A program made the translations under genes and the position numbers. From Hyphomicrobiales bacterium (GTDB taxonomy: Bacteria; Pseudomonadota; Alphaproteobacteria; Rhizobiales; Xanthobacteraceae): a stretch of DNA of 45,087 nt. The stretch is taken from contig JAJPKK010000273.1 in assembly GCA_021323775.1 (NCBI GenBank), forward strand, positions 1-45,087. The letters run 5' to 3'. The notes below the pieces were generated by a model. It was not told where the DNA came from. It saw nothing but the letters and a program-made list of their open reading frames with translations, and ran no database searches. Of this stretch, positions 27,820-36,835 are shown piece by piece. Within the stretch, counting starts at the first letter, position 1. Every line of letters begins with the position of its first letter.

Positions 27820-28800
27820 ATGCACACCCTCATCACCGGCGCCGCCGGCATGATCGGACGCAAGCTGACGGCGCGGCTCGTGCGCGACGGCGCATTGGCC
27901 GGCCGCGCCATCGAGCGGATGACATTGACCGACATCGTGGGGCCGGAGGCGCCGGCACGCGCGCCATTCGCTGTCGCGACCGCCGCAAGCGACCTCGCAG
28001 CGGCGGATGCCGCCGCGGAGGCCATCGCTCATCGTCCCGACGTTATCTTCCATCTCGCCGCCGTCGTCTCCGGCGAAGCGGAAGCCGATTTCGACAAGGG
28101 CTATCGGGTGAATTCCGACAGCATCCGCGAACTCCTCGAAGCTATTAGGCTCGCCGGCGACGGCTACCGCCCGAAGCTCGTGTTTGCGTCGTCGATCGCG
28201 GTGTTCGGTGCGCCGTTCCCGGACGCCATCGGGGACGAATTTTTCCTCACCCCGCTCACCTCATACGGAACCCAGAAGGCGATCGGCGAGCTTCTGCTTG
28301 CCGATTACACGCGGCGCGGATTCCTCGACGGCATCGGCATCAGGCTGCCGAGCATCGTCGTGCGCCCTGGCGAACCCAACAGGGCGGCATCGGGTTTCTT
28401 CTCTTCCATCATCCGCGAGCCCCTGGCCGGGCAGGAGGCGGTGCTGCCGGTGTCCGAGGATGTGCGCCACTGGTTCGCGAGCCCGCGTGCAGCGGTGGAG
28501 TTTCTCATCCATGCGGCCTCTCTCGCGCGCGAGCGGCTGGGTGCGCGTATCAATCTCACCATGCCGGGCCTGAGCTGTACGGTTGGCGAGCAGATCGCGG
28601 CGCTCGCGCGCGTTGCCGGCGCCGATGCCGTAAGACGCATCCGCCGCGAGCCCGACGCCGCGATCGCCAAGATCGTGGCCGGCTGGCCGCAGAATTTTGA
28701 CGCGCGCCGCGCCGCCGCGCTGGGCTTTCGGGCCGAGACGTCGTTCGACGAGATTATCCGCGCGCATATCGAGGATGAGCTGGGCGGACGGATCGGGTAG
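27820..28800 (+). CDS. denD: NAD-dependent epimerase/dehydratase, DenD (D-erythronate dehydrogenase)-like
   Basis: 326-residue extended SDR. Glycine motif GAAGMIG (7-13) at the N-terminus, the catalytic YxxxK pattern in SYGTQKAIGE, and the DenD-like segments HLAAVVSGEAEADFDKGYRV and IRLPSIVVRPGEPN. DenD oxidises D-erythronate at C2 on the way to dihydroxyacetone phosphate; the partner kinase (DenK/OtnK) and isomerase genes are not in this window. ATG 27820 is preferred over 27802 because the fold starts directly there. The neighbouring dehydratase, SDRs and Bug receptor support a sugar-acid role. Confidence 0.85.
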   Translation: MHTLITGAAGMIGRKLTARLVRDGALAGRAIERMTLTDIVGPEAPARAPFAVATAASDLAAADAAAEAIAHRPDVIFHLAAVVSGEAEADFDKGYRVNSDSIRELLEAIRLAGDGYRPKLVFASSIAVFGAPFPDAIGDEFFLTPLTSYGTQKAIGELLLADYTRRGFLDGIGIRLPSIVVRPGEPNRAASGFFSSIIREPLAGQEAVLPVSEDVRHWFASPRAAVEFLIHAASLARERLGARINLTMPGLSCTVGEQIAALARVAGADAVRRIRREPDAAIAKIVAGWPQNFDARRAAALGFRAETSFDEIIRAHIEDELGGRIG

Positions 28801-28939
28801 CCCGGATAGGTGCAGGCTGGGCAAAGGCGCGCTCCTGAGCCCGTCGAAGGGTGCGCCGTGCCCACCGATCGCCGACGTCGGCGCCCATGCTTGTTGCGGT
28901 GGGCACGCTTCGCTTGCCCGCCCTGCAATCCGCGCAAAG

Positions 28940-29917
28940 TCACTCCGGCCGGATGTTGGCCGCCTTTATCAGCGGCCACCACTTCTCGATCTCGGCTTTC
29001 TGATAGGCGTAAAGCGCCTCCGGCGTCTGCTGCTCGCGGGGCGGAATGTCCTGACCCAGCTCCTCGGTAAGCCGCCGATGAACAGCCGGATCGGCCACGG
29101 CTTCGACGACCGCCGCATTCAGCTTGTCGATAATGGCCCGCGGGGTCGCGTGCGGCGCCCACAGCGCCGTCCACACCGCGATGTGGAACCCGGGCAGCCC
29201 GGCTTCGTCGACGGTCGGCAGGTCGGGCGCTGCCGCAAGCCGCGTGGCCGCGGTGACCGCATAGGGCCTGGTGCTCCCGGTGCGCACCAGCGGCAGCGAT
29301 GTGGCGGCCTGGTCGAACATCAACTGGATCTGTCCCGCCATCATGTCCTGCATGGCGGGCGCGGCGCCGCGATAAGGCACAAGCGTCAACCTGGTGCCGG
29401 TGAGGTTCTGAAAATATACGGCGCTGACGCGATGCGACATGGAACCGATGCCCACGGTTGCGCGCTCCGGGTTCGCCTTGAGCCAGCCGATCAACTCCGT
29501 CAGGTTCGCGGCCGGCACGCCCTTGTGGGTCACGATCACGAGCGGATTGGTCGACATCAGCGCCACCGGCTCGAAATCCCTCAGGAGATCATAGGGCAGG
29601 GAATAGGCCGCGCCGTTGAGCACATGGGTCGACCATTGCCCGACGCTGAGCAGGTAGCCGTCGGGGGCCGCCCGCGCCGCGCGGCCGACCCCGATCGCGC
29701 CGTCGGCCCCGGTGACGTTCTCGATGATGATGCTCTGGCGCAGCGTCACCGACATGCGCTGGGCGATGACGCGCGCAATGGTGTCGGTCGGCCCGCCGGC
29801 GGCGAACGGCACGTTCACGGTGATGGGGCGGGTCGGGTAAGTCTGGGAGTGGGCGGGCTGCCCGGTGGCTATCCACGCTGGGGCCGCAAAGGCGCATACG
29901 GCGATTAGTCCTTTCAT
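28940..29917 (-). CDS. Bug/TctC-family periplasmic solute-binding protein
   Basis: 325-residue Bug receptor with signal peptide (MKGLIAVCAFAAPAWIATGQ), mature start YPTRPITVNVPFAAGGPTDT and ligand-loop sequence near VTGADGAIGVG. Start 29917 has ggag at good spacing; the frame beyond it to 30007 lacks a signal peptide. Convergent with the DenD-like gene and, like the other two Bug genes here, without TctA/TctB neighbours. It may bind the sugar acid handled by the adjacent genes (inference). Confidence 0.9.
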   Translation of the reverse strand: MKGLIAVCAFAAPAWIATGQPAHSQTYPTRPITVNVPFAAGGPTDTIARVIAQRMSVTLRQSIIIENVTGADGAIGVGRAARAAPDGYLLSVGQWSTHVLNGAAYSLPYDLLRDFEPVALMSTNPLVIVTHKGVPAANLTELIGWLKANPERATVGIGSMSHRVSAVYFQNLTGTRLTLVPYRGAAPAMQDMMAGQIQLMFDQAATSLPLVRTGSTRPYAVTAATRLAAAPDLPTVDEAGLPGFHIAVWTALWAPHATPRAIIDKLNAAVVEAVADPAVHRRLTEELGQDIPPREQQTPEALYAYQKAEIEKWWPLIKAANIRPE

Positions 29918-30135
29918 TACGAACGTCTCCGGAAAGCCACATGGGATTCGAGCGACCGCTCTAAGCCGATCATGCGGGATTGGAAGCGGCGCCGCTTCAA
30001 TCTGCAATTACCTCTGCACCTTAGTGTGCCCAAATTACCACCATCTGGGGAATAACGCATTTTGGTATCCTTTGGTTGACGGGACATCACGCCCTGGATA
30101 GCTTGCGGTGAATGTAGCGCACGGGTCGGGGGGCT

Positions 30136-32337
30136 ATGAGTACTGTCGATCGCGCCAGCAACGCGGCGCGTACGATTTCCAGTGATAAGGTTGCCAATGA
30201 GGCGGTTCATTGGCGACGCCTGACGACGGCTGTGGTGCTGGCCGGCGTCCTGGCGCTGGCGAGCATTGCCGCGGGCCCGGCGGCAGCGCATGATCCCGAT
30301 GGAGGGGGACACTGCCAGGGCGGGATCGTGAACGGCCTGTTGAATAACACGGGGGCGGTGATCAACAACTGCCTCCACATCGGCGCGCTCAACAACACCG
30401 GGCTTGCGGCGGTCGTCACCAATTCCGCGCTCGGCGCCTGGATCGGAAACCTCCTGAGCAATACCGGCGGCGCCACAGTCAACAACTTTGGCCGATGGAC
30501 CGGCGACGCCAACAATGCGAGCACCGTGGTCAATTCAGGAATTTGGAACACGGTCGCTGCGGGCTTTACGAACTCCGGCACGCTGATTACGACCGGCACG
30601 CTCAATGTCGCAGCTGGCGGCCTGACCAATACCGGCGCCGTCAACGCTCAGGGCTTGATCAAAGGCGACATCGCGAACATGGACCGCGGAATCTTCACGG
30701 TGACGGGTCCGTTGGCGGCGGGCGGCGGCAACTTCCTCAACGCGAATGGCGCAATTCTGAACGTCGGCGCCAGTGTCTTCAACGATATCGGGACTCTCAC
30801 CAACAGCGCCGCTGGACTCATCAATATCGCGGGCGGGAGGCTCGGGGCCATCACGACCGTCAATGCAGGCACCATAAACGTCAGCGGTCTTTCGACGATG
30901 AATGGCTCGCTCACCAATTCCGGCATCATCAATTTACAGAACAACGTTGTCGGAGATCGACTCACGATTAGCGGGAACTTCACGGGGACAGCCGGCAGCA
31001 CGATCGCGCTCGATCTTAACGCTCGAGCAGGCATTGCCGACCAGGTCGTCATCACCGGAAGCGCGAGCGGTTCCACCACGCTCAATGTCGCCGGCTTGGC
31101 GCCAGGCAGCCCCTTTACGATCGGCCCCAATCTCGTTGTCGTCCAGGCAGGGGCGGCGCTTAACGCATTCAACCTCGTCAACCTGCAGATTTTCGGCACC
31201 TTGCAGGTGGTGTTGCTGCCGCAGGCTAACGGCGCGGGGGTGAGTTTCGCCCCCGTCACGGTCGCCTCGACCGCAGGGCTTTCGGGGTCGGTCGCAACGA
31301 CCGCCGCACAGACCGCGAGCTTTGTCTCGAACGAAGCGGCGTTCGATCGAATGGCGGGCTTGCGCAATTCCATTCGCGCAGATTCACCTCAAAACGCCGC
31401 AGTTGCCGCTACAGCATATGCTCAGGAATTCGCCAAGAATGATCCCATCAGCCCCTACGTGAGAGCTGAAGCTGCGACAGCTGCTCCGGGAGGCTTCGGA
31501 AATCCAAAGTCTGCGGTCTGGGTCAAGGGATACGGAGACTACGAGCAGCGCGACGAACAGGCGAGCTTTAGTATTGCCGGCGCCAGTTTCAGCTCCAATC
31601 TCGGCTATCGTCAGGGAACCGGCGGCGTCATGGGGGGATTTGACGCCGTTTGGAGCGGCCTTGCCTCATCCACCGACGGCCTCGTGCTTGGTGTCTTGGG
31701 CGGTTACATCTATTCGAGAGTCGATCTGCGAGATTCGCCGACCAGCCAGATCTTCTCCGGACCGTCCGTTGGGGTTTACGGAACATACCTCACGGGAAAC
31801 TGGTTCCTCGATTCGCTCTTCAAGGCCGATTTGCTATCGCTTGACATAGATAACCCGGGCATTTCTCAATCCGCCAATCCGACCAACTACAATCTGGCGA
31901 CCAATATCGGCTACAAATTCGAGCTTCCGAACCACTATTACATCGAGCCCACCGCCGGGTTGGAATACGTCCGCACCAATTTCGATCACGCATCGGCGCT
32001 CACCGCGACGACGGCGCCTCTTAACAATGGCGATGCGCTGCGGACCCGCGCGGGGGCCCGCATCGGGGCCGAATGGGTCGCCGGCAGCGTGCGCGTCGAG
32101 CCCAGCCTGTTGGCGCTGGTGTGGGAGATCGCGGACGCCACCAACAACGCGCTTCTCGTCAACGACACCAGCATATCGCTGCCATCTGACGTAGGCCGGC
32201 TGCGTGGCGAACTTCAAGGCCTGGTCAATGTCTTCGACCTGCAAACAGGCCTTTCCGGATTCGCTCGCGTCGATTCGCGATTCGGCGACGGCCTCTGGAG
32301 CGTGGGCGGAAAAGCCGGGGTGCGCTATCAGTGGTGA
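30136..32337 (+). CDS. Autotransporter (type Va) with Asn/Thr/Gly-repeat passenger
   Basis: 733 residues. An extended N-terminal region (about 1-30) precedes the hydrophobic signal core (TAVVLAGVLALASIAAG; cleavage likely after PAAA, about residue 51). The passenger (about 52-400) is built from degenerate NTG/NSG-type repeats (NNTGAVINN, TNSGTLITTGT, TNSGIINLQNN), expected to form a beta-helix. The C-terminal translocator beta-barrel (about 457-733) begins near VWVKGYGDYEQ and ends with the aromatic C-terminus RYQW. Two cysteines, C60 and C79, lie in the first passenger residues, which is unusual. No protease triad is evident, so adhesion or surface coating is more likely. A G-rich ribosome binding site precedes the ATG. 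Convergent with the J-domain gene. Confidence 0.88.
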   Translation: MSTVDRASNAARTISSDKVANEAVHWRRLTTAVVLAGVLALASIAAGPAAAHDPDGGGHCQGGIVNGLLNNTGAVINNCLHIGALNNTGLAAVVTNSALGAWIGNLLSNTGGATVNNFGRWTGDANNASTVVNSGIWNTVAAGFTNSGTLITTGTLNVAAGGLTNTGAVNAQGLIKGDIANMDRGIFTVTGPLAAGGGNFLNANGAILNVGASVFNDIGTLTNSAAGLINIAGGRLGAITTVNAGTINVSGLSTMNGSLTNSGIINLQNNVVGDRLTISGNFTGTAGSTIALDLNARAGIADQVVITGSASGSTTLNVAGLAPGSPFTIGPNLVVVQAGAALNAFNLVNLQIFGTLQVVLLPQANGAGVSFAPVTVASTAGLSGSVATTAAQTASFVSNEAAFDRMAGLRNSIRADSPQNAAVAATAYAQEFAKNDPISPYVRAEAATAAPGGFGNPKSAVWVKGYGDYEQRDEQASFSIAGASFSSNLGYRQGTGGVMGGFDAVWSGLASSTDGLVLGVLGGYIYSRVDLRDSPTSQIFSGPSVGVYGTYLTGNWFLDSLFKADLLSLDIDNPGISQSANPTNYNLATNIGYKFELPNHYYIEPTAGLEYVRTNFDHASALTATTAPLNNGDALRTRAGARIGAEWVAGSVRVEPSLLALVWEIADATNNALLVNDTSISLPSDVGRLRGELQGLVNVFDLQTGLSGFARVDSRFGDGLWSVGGKAGVRYQW

Positions 32338-32370
32338 TCCCGCCATCAACATTCGCGATGCGCTAGCCGC

Positions 32371-33147
32371 TTAAAATCGCGCAAAGGCCCGCGCTGCGGC
32401 AATTTCCGTCGGCCCAAATCTTCCCGGCGAGGCCTGCCCCGGCCGCAGCGCCGCCTCGCGCTCCGTCTTCTGGGGTTCGCGCTCCGCGGCCTGGCGGTGC
32501 TCACGTTGTTCGCGCCTCACCGCGATCTCGCGCGAAGCCTTGCGCCGTTCGCGCCCGCCGGCCTGCCGGCGCTCCTGTCGGCCGCGCCCTGGCGCAGCCT
32601 CAGGCTCAGCGCCCGGCGGCTCGCGCTCGGCAGCTTGCCGCCCCTCCTGTTCGCGCACCGGGGCGGATTCGCGCTCGGCCGCGGTCGATTGCTCATCCTC
32701 GATCGTCAGGCCCCGGTTACGGCCGGGGCGCGGCTCCTCGTCGCCTGTCCGCCCCGTTCGCTGCGCCTGGTGTTCTCCTCCTCTCGCGAGCGGCTCCGGC
32801 GCCGCGCCATTTCCGACCTTGCTCATCGTCGTCGAGGTCGAAAACGTGGGCCCATGGAGTGCATATCCCCCCACTAGCACGACAGTGAGAACGGCAGCGG
32901 CGATCGCCTCGGCAATGATGATGCGGTTCCGCCGCTGACGTTCCAGCGACCGATCGTAGGCTGCGCGGCTCTCCGGATTGCGAAGGATTTTAATAGCAGT
33001 TGCGATCTGCTCGAACCGACGCACGGCGTCCGGATCGCCCACATTGAGATCCGGATGGTGGGCCTTAGCGGCCTTGCGGTAGGCCCTGACGAGGGCCTCA
33101 TCGTCAGCATCAGGCCGAACGCCGAGCACATCGTAAAGGGTTCTCAT
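32371..33147 (-). CDS. Membrane-anchored J-domain protein with charged C-terminal tail
   Basis: 258 residues. The N-terminal J domain (about 1-70, HPD at 31-33 in AHHPDLNVGD) should stimulate DnaK. One transmembrane helix (about 76-97, IIIAEAIAAAVLTVVLVGGY) follows. The rest (about 115-258) is a highly charged Glu/Arg/Ala/Gln-rich tail with irregular repeats (QAAEREP occurs twice; also RQAGGRERRK). There is no Gly/Phe region or zinc finger, so it is not classical DnaJ. The tail is probably periplasmic if the J domain stays cytoplasmic, a topology not typical of known co-chaperones. Function unknown. Confidence 0.82.
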   Translation of the reverse strand: MRTLYDVLGVRPDADDEALVRAYRKAAKAHHPDLNVGDPDAVRRFEQIATAIKILRNPESRAAYDRSLERQRRNRIIIAEAIAAAVLTVVLVGGYALHGPTFSTSTTMSKVGNGAAPEPLARGGEHQAQRTGRTGDEEPRPGRNRGLTIEDEQSTAAERESAPVREQEGRQAAEREPPGAEPEAAPGRGRQERRQAGGRERRKASREIAVRREQREHRQAAEREPQKTEREAALRPGQASPGRFGPTEIAAARAFARF

Positions 33148-33611
33148 CAGGTTCTTATCCCGTGCGCTCTCGAACAGCGGGCTGCGAAGTTGGAGTACTC
33201 TTTTGCGTTGGCGAAGGTAGTCGCCAACTTCGGGCCGAAGCCTATCCTACGAGCGTGCGAAGAACCATCGTCCTGAGCGCCCTGAGTTGCCGGCCAGCGG
33301 GGCCAACCGCTGCCGGGGAAAGTCTTCTCTCCAGTTCGGCGCGCCCGGATTTATTCTCACTTTTGTATAAGGGCGATGTGTAAGAGCGCGTGAAGAAATA
33401 CTGCCGTCACCCTGATGGCGTCCCGCTTGGCAACCGGGCTTGAGGGGCGACGCCAGGGGCATCGTCGCAAGGGCGGTCCCGGATTGAGCGGAACCGAAAT
33501 CAGAGATGCACGTGCCCCAAATAGGACAGTTTGGGCTGCCCGAACCGGCGTCCAGGCAACCCATGCCCAGCCCCTGAAGCCGAATAGCGCAAGCCCCTTG
33601 AGTCCGACGGG
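33148..33611. other. Intergenic region with nested hairpin
   Basis: 464 bp with no supported gene. A nested inverted repeat is present: cgaagttgg (33185-33193) with ccaacttcg (33224-33232), and inside it ttggcga (33208-33214) with tcgccaa (33221-33227). This lies just upstream of the J-domain gene and could be a regulatory dyad. Confidence 0.5.
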
Positions 33612-33908
33612 TTAGACCGCTTCCTTGAGTTCCTTGGCGGCGCGGAACGCGACCTTTTTACTCGCCTTGATCTTGATCGGCTCGCCCGTGGCCGGGTTGC
33701 GGCCCATGCGGGCGGCGCGCTTGCGGACCTGAAGGATGCCAAGCCCGCCGATGCGAATGCGGTCACCCTTCTTTAGGTGCTTCACCACGAGGCCGACGAA
33801 GTCGCCGAGGATCGTTTCCGACTGCTTCTTCGGCATTTCATGGCTGCCGGCCAAGGCGGCGGCGAGGTGCTTCAAGGTAACGGTTGTCTGGGTGGCTGCC
33901 TTTGCCAT
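33612..33908 (-). CDS. HU-family DNA-binding protein
   Basis: 98-residue histone-like protein of the HU/IHF family. The DNA-binding arm signature GRNPATGEPIKIKASKKVAF is intact, and the N-terminal helices are normal, with a slightly longer N-terminus (MAKAATQTTVTLKHLAAALA). It binds DNA as a dimer and bends it. An excellent ggag site precedes ATG 33908. No partner gene is adjacent. This looks like an HU-like paralogue rather than the main HU, whose N-terminus usually begins MNKNEL. Confidence 0.93.
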   Translation of the reverse strand: MAKAATQTTVTLKHLAAALAGSHEMPKKQSETILGDFVGLVVKHLKKGDRIRIGGLGILQVRKRAARMGRNPATGEPIKIKASKKVAFRAAKELKEAV

Positions 33909-34468
33909 CGAAGTCTCCTTTTATGGCGAACAACGCCGATTTTGGGCGATACGCGGCGACACATAATCGATTCTGCGGGCGTTTGACCATGCCCCATTTG
34001 GCAAAAAGCCCGAAAAATGTGAGGATTCTGCGAGCATAGGGGCGGAAATGGCCAATTTATGCGGGCTTGTGAGCAGCAGGGCGTTAACGATTGCAATTCT
34101 CTCCCGCATTCTCTGGTGTTTGCGGCAATGATCGTGGCGCTGGCGGCCCGCTGTCGCGCCCCCTCCCGCTGTTGCCCGATTCGGTGAAGGATAACCGCGC
34201 GACTCGTGATCCCTCTCCCGCCTGCGGGGGAGGGCTACGGCGCGTCCCGACGAGGTGGAATCGCCTCTGCGTCGTCATGCCCGCGCTTGTCGCGGCCATC
34301 ACTCTGGAGAAGTGGTTCATTTCGCCGAAAAAGGCTGAAGGAAGGCTGCCCCGGATTGGGCTGCGCTCCATCAGCACTGCGACGGGCAGGCGGCGCGGGC
34401 GCTTGACTTCGATTCCGCCGGATCGTATCGAACCACACCCGACATTGGGCGGTTACTACCGGCAGTGC
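33909..34468. other. Intergenic region between HU gene and tRNA-Asp
   Basis: 560 bp. It should contain the HU promoter (left part, AT-richer) and the tRNA promoter (right part), but no clear elements can be assigned by eye. A GC-rich palindrome is at 34211-34234. The 229-residue plus-strand frame (34091-34780) runs through the tRNA and is rejected. Confidence 0.55.
34211..34234. repeat. GC-rich palindrome, intergenic copy
   Basis: ccctctcccgc (34211-34221) pairs with gcgggggaggg (34224-34234) with one mismatch and a 2-nt loop. Same family as the palindromes inside the nitrate reductase gene. Confidence 0.7.
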
Positions 34469-34545
34469 GGGGGCGTAGCTCAGTTGGTCAGAGCGTCGGC
34501 CTGTCACGCCGAAGGTCGCGGGTTCGAGCCCCGTCGCTCCCGCCA
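34469..34545 (+). tRNA. tRNA-Asp (anticodon GTC)
   Basis: 77-nt cloverleaf: acceptor GGGGGCG / CGCTCCC, D arm GCTC...GAGC, anticodon loop CTGTCAC (GTC), T arm GCGGG-TTCGAGC-CCCGT, discriminator G and encoded CCA (34543-34545). The G discriminator and GTC anticodon are the expected aspartate identity elements. Confidence 0.97.
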
Positions 34546-34557
34546 TAGCGAAATCAA

Positions 34558-34944
34558 TCACTTAGCAGGAGTGACGGCCTGCTGCGGCAAGTTTGCCGCT
34601 TTTGCGCTTTCGGACTGCGCAGGCGTGGTCGGGGGCGACGCGGTCAGCCCGATAACCTCGCCATCGGCCGGTTCGGGCGGCGTATCGCGAGGGTCGATTG
34701 CCCCTTTGGATTTTGCGTTCAGCTTCGTGATCAGCGCAGCTTGTACCTGCAGGAGGGCGGCGATCTCGTTTTGCATGTGACTAAGCTGCGTTTCAATCGC
34801 CTGCATTCGTTTCTTGATTCGCATTTTGCTCGACATCAGACCGGCCGCGACCATGCATGCGCCGATCGCCAACGCCGCGGATCCGACGGTCAGTTGGCGC
34901 CAATCGGCTTGCATCGCGATTTCCCTAAGTTGGTCGTACAGCAT
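34558..34944 (-). CDS. Hypothetical membrane protein with coiled coil
   Basis: 128 residues. A transmembrane helix (about 18-37, LTVGSAALAIGACMVAAGLM) is followed by a basic segment (SKMRIKKRM) and a coiled-coil-like stretch (MQAIETQLSHMQNEIAALLQ), then a Pro/Thr/Ala-rich tail. No known family is recognised. The stop lies 12 nt from the 3' end of the convergent tRNA-Asp. Confidence 0.6.
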   Translation of the reverse strand: MLYDQLREIAMQADWRQLTVGSAALAIGACMVAAGLMSSKMRIKKRMQAIETQLSHMQNEIAALLQVQAALITKLNAKSKGAIDPRDTPPEPADGEVIGLTASPPTTPAQSESAKAANLPQQAVTPAK

Positions 34945-35276
34945 GCGTTTCCCTATCGGCCAGGCGGAGGCTCTTCTTGCAAAGGATGTACTGTGGTCGA
35001 GTATCCCCTCATATGACTTGGCTCACACTCAAGCCGGCAGCGCTGGAGCGCGTTCCGCCCCTGTAAAAGAAGCGCCGGAGAGCGCGAAGCCAGCGGACAG
35101 GCCGAGGCAGCTTCGGTCGATCCAAATTCGCGTCCAGCGGACTTCGCTCGACGGGATCACGAGTGGAGCGGACACGCTGCTCTCTGAGCTTGTCGAAAAG
35201 CGCCCACCCCATGACGCTTCGATACGATCGGATTACGCTCCAGGCGCTCAGGATTGGCCTCTTTGGGATGTCCGAT
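34945..35276. other. Intergenic region with repeat fragment
   Basis: 332 bp with no gene that I can support. Around 35185 the sequence ctgagcttgtcgaa resembles ctgagcccgtcgaa near 28835, a short dispersed motif. Confidence 0.45.
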
Positions 35277-35576
35277 TCAACCCCGCGCATCCCTGCCATA
35301 ATTACTCTTCAGGTAATCGCTGATGATCTTGGCGTCCGTGGGGCCGATCGGCGCCCCGAAGGCGTTGATCATCTTGCTCACCTCGGCATCCCATCCGGCC
35401 GCGTTAAGAAAAGGCGAATTCATGACAATGTAGTCGAGAGTATGGCACACAGCGCAATTGGTCTCGACCTTGTCTCGGCCAGGGGCCTGCTTGAGCAGCA
35501 CCGGCTTTTCCTCGGCCGCCGCCCCAGCGGCGCCGCAGATGGCGGCGCACAGCACCGCAACAGTGATCGATCGCAT
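35277..35576 (-). CDS. sorB: Sulfite dehydrogenase cytochrome c subunit (SorB-like)
   Basis: 99 residues. Signal peptide MRSITVAVLCAAICGAAGAA, then one heme-binding motif CAVCH (C41, C44, H45) in the SorB-typical context CHTLDYIVMNSPFL. A downstream Met (SKMINAFGAPI) is a candidate axial ligand. It accepts electrons from the molybdenum subunit in the periplasm and passes them to a respiratory cytochrome. It starts 11 nt after the SorA-like stop, so the two are an operon. The longer frame to 36137 is antisense-like extension into sorA and is rejected. Confidence 0.9.
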   Translation of the reverse strand: MRSITVAVLCAAICGAAGAAAEEKPVLLKQAPGRDKVETNCAVCHTLDYIVMNSPFLNAAGWDAEVSKMINAFGAPIGPTDAKIISDYLKSNYGRDARG

Positions 35577-35587
35577 GACAGCGCTCC

Positions 35588-36835
35588 TCAGGCCGCAATG
35601 AGGTTGAGGGTTTGAACGACGTTGTGATGATAGCCGGCCGGATTCGCGATCAACGCGGAAACCTGGCTCTGGCCAATCCTGTTGGTGGCGCGCGCCATGA
35701 TCCTGTAGCTCCCCTTCGTCGGCGTGGCGACGTCGTAGCTGAAGGTCCGGAAGGCGAAACGGCCGAGATCCTCGCCGAGCGCGGCGGCCGTCCAGGTGCC
35801 GCCGCCGTCGGTTGACATTTCCACCCTGTCGATGCCGTAGCCTGCATCCCAGGCGACGCCGCCAACCGTGACCTTGCTGCCTGCCCTCACGGTAGCGCCG
35901 TCGGTGTGGCTCGTCATCAGCGAATTGACCACCATTTCGGTTATCGGGGTGTTGGCCGCGGTTTCCTGCGACGCAAAGCGCGACACCACCGGGAACTTGC
36001 CGAGCGGAATGCGGTAGGCGGATTTCATCCAGAAGCCTTCGAACGGCCTGGTGACGACATCGACTTTGGACACGTGCTTCATCCAATAGGTGGCGGTCCA
36101 TCCAGGCACGATGATGCGGGCCGGAAAGCCGTTCCAATGCGGCAGCGGCGCGCCGTTCATCTCATAGGCGATAAGCGTCGTGTCCTCGATCGCCTTCCAT
36201 AGCGGAATGCTCTTGACGAATTGCGGCGTCTTGTCCACGGCGCCGTTGTCGGTCCCAGCGACGACGATTTCAAGGGCTTCGCTCTTGAGCCCCGCGCGAT
36301 CGAGCACGTCTTTGAGCCGCGCGCCCCTCCAGCGCGCACAGCCCATGGCGCCGTAGCCCCACTCGACGCCCGGGACATGGGGATCGAACAAGCCGCGGCG
36401 ATTGCCCGAGCATTGACACACCGCGGCGACCTCAACAGCGGGCAGTTGCCGGAGCTCATCAAAGGTAAGGCTCATTTCCCGACCGGCCCCCTCGCCGCCG
36501 ATCGCCAGCCGCCACGTTTGCGCATTGATCTGCGGAATGTCGGAGAGATGGTAGCGCACGAAGAAGGCGTCGTTGGGCGTGATCGCGGTGCGCAGCAACT
36601 CGATAGGGGTCTCATAATTCGGCGGCCGATAGGCGAGCTTGATGAGAGGCTGCTTGCCCGGCAAGGCGTCAAGCACCGCTTCCTGCCTGGTGCCCTCCGG
36701 CAACTGCGTCGGCAGACTCAAGGTCGCTGCCTGAGCCTTGGCCTCGCTTACGACAGTCCGCGAGAACTCGTGGCTCCCACCCACCAGTATTGCGCTTGTG
36801 CCTGCCGCCTTAAGCAGGCTGCGACGTGTGATCAT
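35588..36835 (-). CDS. sorA: Sulfite dehydrogenase molybdenum subunit (SorA-like)
   Basis: 415-residue periplasmic sulfite oxidase-family enzyme that oxidises sulfite to sulfate. A Tat signal is present (MITRRSLLKAAGTSAILVGG), as expected for a cofactor-loaded protein. The molybdenum-ligating cysteine is C142 in the QCSGNRRG motif. The C-terminal dimerisation domain is of immunoglobulin type (GGVAWDAGYGIDRVEMSTDG). The start at 36835 follows gggaa at good spacing; the frame upstream to 36988 lacks a Tat signal. First gene of a sorAB operon. Confidence 0.93.
   Translation of the reverse strand: MITRRSLLKAAGTSAILVGGSHEFSRTVVSEAKAQAATLSLPTQLPEGTRQEAVLDALPGKQPLIKLAYRPPNYETPIELLRTAITPNDAFFVRYHLSDIPQINAQTWRLAIGGEGAGREMSLTFDELRQLPAVEVAAVCQCSGNRRGLFDPHVPGVEWGYGAMGCARWRGARLKDVLDRAGLKSEALEIVVAGTDNGAVDKTPQFVKSIPLWKAIEDTTLIAYEMNGAPLPHWNGFPARIIVPGWTATYWMKHVSKVDVVTRPFEGFWMKSAYRIPLGKFPVVSRFASQETAANTPITEMVVNSLMTSHTDGATVRAGSKVTVGGVAWDAGYGIDRVEMSTDGGGTWTAAALGEDLGRFAFRTFSYDVATPTKGSYRIMARATNRIGQSQVSALIANPAGYHHNVVQTLNLIAA

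Noticed and set aside
34091-34780. A 229-codon plus-strand frame
   Set aside because: It reads through the tRNA-Asp gene and a palindromic repeat; not a plausible protein.
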